64,000 bases of DNA from JBCDGZ01 sp038750655 (GTDB lineage: Bacteria; Bacteroidota; Bacteroidia; Chitinophagales; Saprospiraceae): the NCBI GenBank assembly GCA_038750655.1, contig JBCDGZ010000009.1, positions 1 to 64,000 on the forward strand, written 5' to 3'. Of the stretch, positions 60,901-64,000 are shown piece by piece. Under the pieces are notes generated by a model. It worked only from the letters and a program-made list of their open reading frames with translations. It made no database searches and was not told the DNA's origin. The position numbers and the translations under genes were made by a program. The number at the start of each line of letters is the position of its first letter. Positions within the stretch are counted from its first letter, which is position 1.

Positions 60901-61050
60901 CGTTCACTGGATCGGTTCTCTCCTCGTTACTGCCCAACACGTTCGATTGATGCAGCCGGTGAGTTTATCTGTGATCCAGAGGCAATAGGATTCGACAATG
61001 GTATAGAATGGGAATTCAGAACTTATTTTCAAATTAATATTGGCAATTAA
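57916..61050 (+). CDS. TIM-barrel glycoside hydrolase fused to predicted outer-membrane beta-barrel
   Basis: 1044 aa from the ATG at 57916 (MKNIIQLFVFLLFSSTLWAQA signal peptide); another ATG is 9 bp upstream. Residues 25-460 are a clan A-like TIM barrel: VNGMNWDYFPVG, LLKNMGVNTVRQYTG, LGNENNYG (likely acid/base E168) and ILFTEFGGDAF (likely nucleophile E269), resembling GH2/GH5-type glycosidases. From ~470 on, the sequence is alternating hydrophobic strands with aromatic girdles (MRANISFNFLG, FQVYQADFTWNHKYFDLTGFYRT, KFNVTGIYHEDI, AGFVYRHLP, EWEFRTYFQINIGN at the end). This looks like an outer-membrane barrel. Linking catalysis to a pore in one chain is unusual. First gene of a glycan operon; family number not assigned. 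Confidence 0.8.
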   Translation: MKNIIQLFVFLLFSSTLWAQADRVTVVDEGEGLKLVVNGKDFMVNGMNWDYFPVGTNFNYSLWKQSDDVIRAALDKEMSLLKNMGVNTVRQYTGVPAKWITYIYEKYGIYTMLNHSFGRYGLTLNGAWVANTEYADPLTRDLLLREVREMTKEYSNTPGLLLYLLGNENNYGLFWEGAETEDIPIEDRKSTVRARAMYKLFNEAAVEMKGIDRSHPVAICNGDLLFLDIIAQECQAFDIFGTNMYRGVSFGDAFQKVRLEYDKPILFTEFGGDAFNAVENQEDQFSQAHYMVGNWKEIYQNAAGLGQAGNSIGGFTFQFSDGWWKYGQTKNLSVHDNNASWANGGYMSDFVEGENNMNEEWFGVCAKGPTNQRGLYDLYPRAAYYALKEAHQLNPYADGVTTASIETYFNSIQLMDAVIKARGDKAALIGEETKKVRVSQARADFSTFHTGGERISTPENDNPEEFEFPNRQGFDHMQSYFVGIEARPSESMRANISFNFLGNVAQTPINEIFYENRGRPRIIQTDQGELTLGDVNRFQVYQADFTWNHKYFDLTGFYRTGHYHWGYEGDFFGLYPEANYGPNIDIYNGNAPFGFEMDFKKELKGLTVAFGPELWWAANPAVLVKYSRKIGKFNVTGIYHEDIDEQAPAVSSIAVPQLLNRRATLHIGRTFGGLKVDIGGIWSGDPRVGETFQLVEEVNGEQQVMQDQINAEDTWGGKLKLTYAAGPIQWYAQGAAMGVVALGGADNTRTLTGWRLKDSGSGNQFNFLSGFTFGIGNFQIAPNFLWQRPVIDPMPGDLQAPGRSRNILDDPFAVRGNRETVAGEILFTFDPTPGTWMYEWDNDMAEDAPLAVSAGFVYRHLPTTMDAAIGILADGRTIFAFPGAAPAQDLWEAYARIVSKVSPEFGFISNLYGGNAQARGSDERLIYRYGGDLRMIYKNFKITSMVQVDDWGPFDYHRDFNLTYPLQLMLDVSTTLGKPKWFNMPDSRLGVRYTWRSLDRFSPRYCPTRSIDAAGEFICDPEAIGFDNGIEWEFRTYFQINIGN

Positions 61051-61071
61051 TAAATTTATTAAGCTAGACTC

Positions 61072-63903
61072 ATGACAAAAAGAAATCATAATTTTTCAGC
61101 AATCGCCCTCCTCATTACCGCATTAACGTTGATCGTAGCGGTAGGATGTAGAAGGGACTTTGAGGAACTCGAGCCAGCAGATTTCCCCCAAAATCCATTA
61201 ATCTTTATTGACGGGTTCAGCGAGGGCCTGGAATATGCGGCCTTCGGTAGCTCAAAAGTGACAGCTTTCGAAGTAGACGAAGATATTTCCTACAAAGGCA
61301 ATGCTTCGATGCGGTTTGAAGTACCCGATGCGGGCGACCCTGCGGGCGCCTTCGCCGGTGGTGTCTTCTTCACCGAAGTTGGACGTGACCTCACAGAATA
61401 CGACGCCCTAACCTTTTGGGCCAGAGCTTCTAAAGCTGCTACCATTGACCGGATTGGTTTTGGTAATGACCTCGATCAGTCCGTTTACGAAACCTTTATC
61501 AATGGTATCGATGTAAATACCAACTGGAAAAAGTACATTGTTCCTATTCCCGATGCTTCTAAGTTGACGCAAGAAAGAGGGATGCTCTACTATGTTGAAG
61601 GACCAGAAGATGGAAAGGGCTATACTTTCTGGATTGACGAAGTACAGTATGAAAAACTGGGGACCATCGCCCATTCCAAGCCTTCTATCTTAGAACAGCA
61701 AGATCAAACCGTCACCGCAGAAACAGGGGATGATTTACCCATCGGTGGTACATTCGCCTTCTTTAATCTGCCAACGGGTATAGATCAGCGCGTCGAAATG
61801 GCTCCTTCCTACTTTGATTATACCTCTTCCTCGACTTCTGTAGCGTCTGTAAGTGCTGCGGGTATTGTTTCCGTGATTGATTCCGGGACTACTACTGTCA
61901 CTGCGACCTTGGCCGGTACAGATGCTCTGGGTTCTTTGACTATTCAGGCATCAGGAGCGGCTCTTGTTCCTGTGACTCCTGCTCCTACCCCAACCCAAAG
62001 TCAGGACAGCGTAATCTCCCTATACAGCAATGCCTACACCGATGTGACCGTCGACACCTGGAATACACGCTGGCAAGGGTCTACAGCCGATAATTTTGAT
62101 ATTCAGATTGATGGCGATGATGTCCGTCAATACAAGAAACTCAACTTTGTAGGTATTGAGTTTACCTCCCAAACCATCAATGCCTCGCAGATGACCCACT
62201 TCCATATGGATGTCTGGACGCCTGATCCTACTGCTTTGCCGGCAGAATTCAAGGTCTTGTTGGTTGACTTTGGTGCCAATAATGTTTTTGAGGGAGGCGA
62301 CGATTCTTCGCACGAGATGACCTTTACCAGTCCTACGATAACGACCGAATCCTGGTTTAGCATTGATGTACCGCTGTCTAGCTTCAGCGGCCTGGTCAAC
62401 AGATCCAACTTGGCTCAATTGGTCCTCTCCGGTACCTTACCGAATGTATTCATCGATAATGTTTACTTCTACAAGAGTGGCAGTGTCGTGGGCGGTGCTA
62501 CTCCAGCCGCCGCTGCTCCAACACCGACTCGCAACGCCGCTGATGTCATTTCCGTCTTTAGTGATGCTTACAGCGATGTGGCTGGCACCGATTTCAACCC
62601 CGACTGGGGGCAAGAAACCGTGGTTTCTGAAGTCGCCATTGATGGCAACAATACCTTGCTCTACTCTGGTCTGAATTTCCAAGGTACACAGCTGGATGGC
62701 AGCCTGGATGTTTCTTCTATGACGCATCTGCACCTCGATTTCTGGACCGCTAATTCGAATATGCTCAATGTATTTTTGATCAGCACTGGGCCAACCGAGA
62801 CGCCTGTGGCACTGAATGTGCCGACGAGTGGCTGGGGTAGTATAGACATTCCATTGTCCAACTTCGCCCCCGTCGATCCGACCGATTTGATTCAGTTCAA
62901 GTTTGATGGTAATGGTGATATTTACCTCGATAATATCTACTTCTACAAGGAAGACAATACCGGAGGAGGAAATGAGCCCACCGTGGCTGCACCAACGCCA
63001 ATGCGTGCCGCGGGCGACGTTATCTCCATCTTCAGCGATGCCTACATGAACCTCGACGGTTCTAACCTCAACCCCGACTGGGGCCAGGGTACTGTAGTGA
63101 CTGAAGTTTCCGTAGGCGGCAATAATACCTTGCTCTACACTGGTCTGAATTTTCAGGGCCTTGAACTGGCAAGCAGCACCGATATTACGAGTATGACCCA
63201 CCTGCACCTCGACGTGTGGACGGCCAACTCTGATATGCTCAATACCTTCCTGATCAGCACCGGGCCGATAGAGACGCCTTTTGCCTTGACCGTTCCAACA
63301 TCAGGCTGGTCCAGCGTCGATATTCCACTCACCAACTTCGCTCCCGTCGACCTGGCGGATTTGATTCAGTTCAAGTTCGATGGTAATGGTGATATTTATC
63401 TGGACAATATTTATTTCTACAAGGAAGGCAATACCGGAGGCGGTGACGAGCCTACCGTCGGTGCACCGATGCCTGGCTACGATGCTGCCGATGTCATCGC
63501 TGTATTCAGCGACAGCTACCCCGGTATTGCGGGTACCAACCTGAATCCTGATTGGGGCCAGGCCACTGCGGTAAGTGAAGTGATGGTAGATGGCAACAAC
63601 ACCCTACTCTACGCTGGGCTGAACTACCAAGGTACGGAGCTGGGCGCTTCTCAGGATGTATCGAGCATGGGCTTCTTACACCTTGACTTTTGGACGGCCA
63701 ATTCTACAGAACTCCGGGTGTTTATCATCAGTACTGGCCCCGTGGAAACGCCTTACTCTTTGACAGTCCCCACATCGGGCAACTGGACGAGTATAGACAT
63801 TCCGCTGTCCGAGTTCGATCCGGTTGATTTGAAGGATGTCTTCCAGCTGAAGGTTGAAGGTGATGGTGACATTTATCTAGATAATATTCTCTTTCGTAAA
63901 TAA
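61072..63903 (+). CDS. Surface lipoprotein with Ig-like domain and four carbohydrate-binding-like repeats
   Basis: 943 aa. Lipoprotein signal (SAIALLITALTLIVAVG then C26). Residues ~45-205 are a jelly-roll-like domain (YDALTFWARASKAA ... YTFWIDEVQYEKLG). Residues ~210-300 are a BIG2-like Ig domain (SSTSVASVSAAGIVSVIDSGTTTVTATL). Then four repeats of about 157 aa (first one diverged), each starting P(T/M)PxxxxxDVI-(A/S)-x-(F/Y)SD/NxY and ending in a jelly-roll tail (DIYLDNIYFYK). Such repeats occur beside laminarinases and other GHs in Bacteroidota, where they probably bind glycan at the surface. 21 bp after the glycosidase gene and followed 3 bp later by another lipoprotein gene. Likely an operon. 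Confidence 0.88.
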   Translation: MTKRNHNFSAIALLITALTLIVAVGCRRDFEELEPADFPQNPLIFIDGFSEGLEYAAFGSSKVTAFEVDEDISYKGNASMRFEVPDAGDPAGAFAGGVFFTEVGRDLTEYDALTFWARASKAATIDRIGFGNDLDQSVYETFINGIDVNTNWKKYIVPIPDASKLTQERGMLYYVEGPEDGKGYTFWIDEVQYEKLGTIAHSKPSILEQQDQTVTAETGDDLPIGGTFAFFNLPTGIDQRVEMAPSYFDYTSSSTSVASVSAAGIVSVIDSGTTTVTATLAGTDALGSLTIQASGAALVPVTPAPTPTQSQDSVISLYSNAYTDVTVDTWNTRWQGSTADNFDIQIDGDDVRQYKKLNFVGIEFTSQTINASQMTHFHMDVWTPDPTALPAEFKVLLVDFGANNVFEGGDDSSHEMTFTSPTITTESWFSIDVPLSSFSGLVNRSNLAQLVLSGTLPNVFIDNVYFYKSGSVVGGATPAAAAPTPTRNAADVISVFSDAYSDVAGTDFNPDWGQETVVSEVAIDGNNTLLYSGLNFQGTQLDGSLDVSSMTHLHLDFWTANSNMLNVFLISTGPTETPVALNVPTSGWGSIDIPLSNFAPVDPTDLIQFKFDGNGDIYLDNIYFYKEDNTGGGNEPTVAAPTPMRAAGDVISIFSDAYMNLDGSNLNPDWGQGTVVTEVSVGGNNTLLYTGLNFQGLELASSTDITSMTHLHLDVWTANSDMLNTFLISTGPIETPFALTVPTSGWSSVDIPLTNFAPVDLADLIQFKFDGNGDIYLDNIYFYKEGNTGGGDEPTVGAPMPGYDAADVIAVFSDSYPGIAGTNLNPDWGQATAVSEVMVDGNNTLLYAGLNYQGTELGASQDVSSMGFLHLDFWTANSTELRVFIISTGPVETPYSLTVPTSGNWTSIDIPLSEFDPVDLKDVFQLKVEGDGDIYLDNILFRK
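61978..63903 (+). repeat. Four in-frame ~475-bp repeats encoding carbohydrate-binding-like modules
   Basis: Repeat starts are near 61978, 62512, 62983 and 63460; the last three are very similar (ADVISVFSDAY / GNNTLLYxGLNFQG / LHLDFWTAN / FKFDGNGDIYLDNIYFYK). Repeat 1 is more diverged. Ends are approximate. Confidence 0.8.
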
Positions 63904-63906
63904 ATA

Positions 63907-64000
63907 ATGCTCAATAAAATGAAAATAATCAATTCGATTTTGGCAAAAAGTGCGCTGTTGTTGATTGCAGTACTCGGCTTCTGGAGCTGTGAGAACGACA
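63907..64000 (+). CDS. Partial lipoprotein gene (start of next glycan-locus gene)
   Basis: The ATG is 3 bp after the preceding stop (or 63919 after an internal start). The 31 visible codons encode a signal with lipobox (LAKSALLLIAVLGFWSC, then END). The rest lies outside the window, so the product cannot be named; a SusD-like or glycoside hydrolase lipoprotein would fit the context. Confidence 0.7.
   Translation, partial: MLNKMKIINSILAKSALLLIAVLGFWSCEND

Overview
The window comes from a Bacteroidota bacterium, most plausibly a gliding, predatory or polymer-degrading Saprospiria/Lewinella-like lineage. The evidence is type IX secretion (T9SS) type A C-terminal sorting domains on three large secreted proteins, a giant SprB-repeat adhesin, Bacteroidota lipoboxes, a propeller/Y_Y_Y/LuxR-type membrane regulator, A-rich gene starts without Shine-Dalgarno sites, and TAnnTTTG-type promoter boxes. 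The lineage is inferred from gene content only.

Positions 34208 down to 1 (all minus strand) form one tightly packed operon for an extracellular contractile injection system (eCIS, related to Afp/PVC/MACs). In transcription order it encodes: an 801-aa sheath, the inner tube, a zinc-ribbon baseplate-chaperone-like protein, a Pro-rich linker protein, an Afp16-type terminator (DUF4255), an AAA+ ATPase, a small protein, a CIS_tube-like protein, a LysM protein, the gpD/gp27-like hub half of the spike, an AT-rich secreted S8 protease, the gpV/OB half of the spike, a small protein, gp25, two large 'putative baseplate assembly' (gpJ-type) proteins, a tail-protein-I/beta-helix protein, a DUF6519 beta-helix protein, a transthyretin-like protein, and three DUF4157 proteins. 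The DUF4157 proteins look like cargo. They share an N-terminal DUF4157 leader (about 160 residues nearly identical in two of them) but have unrelated C-termini: a possible nuclease-fold segment plus hydrophobic helices, a DUF922-like metallopeptidase, and an M14 (MpaA-like) zinc amidase/carboxypeptidase that runs off the left edge.

Positions 34412-42489 hold a 2081-aa SprB-repeat/T9SS protein with three near-identical 706-bp internal repeats, ending in a strong hairpin terminator, and a divergent small T9SS protein. Positions 42649-53436 are accessory: an NTF2-like lipid-anchored or secreted protein, a divergent GH106-like/GH28 pair with a perfect 14-bp palindrome between them (pectin or rhamnogalacturonan debranching), a lipoprotein, a membrane pentapeptide-repeat protein, a beta-helix T9SS protein, and a LytTR DNA-binding protein. 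Positions 53547-64000 hold a Tat-type Gfo/Idh/MocA oxidoreductase, a hybrid sensor-like regulator (propeller, Y_Y_Y, TM, coiled coil, LuxR HTH), and, divergent from it, a glycan locus: a TIM-barrel glycosidase fused to a predicted outer-membrane barrel, a lipoprotein with four carbohydrate-binding-like repeats, and the start of another lipoprotein.

The most interesting biology is in the eCIS. The spike has been split into gpD-like and gpV-like genes, with a secreted, compositionally foreign subtilase gene lodged exactly between them. A modular set of DUF4157 cargoes includes one with all the hallmarks of a peptidoglycan-type amidase. An unusual cluster of short hairpins separates the sheath and tube genes. 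No PAAR tip, tape-measure or tail-fibre gene of the classical Afp type is recognisable.
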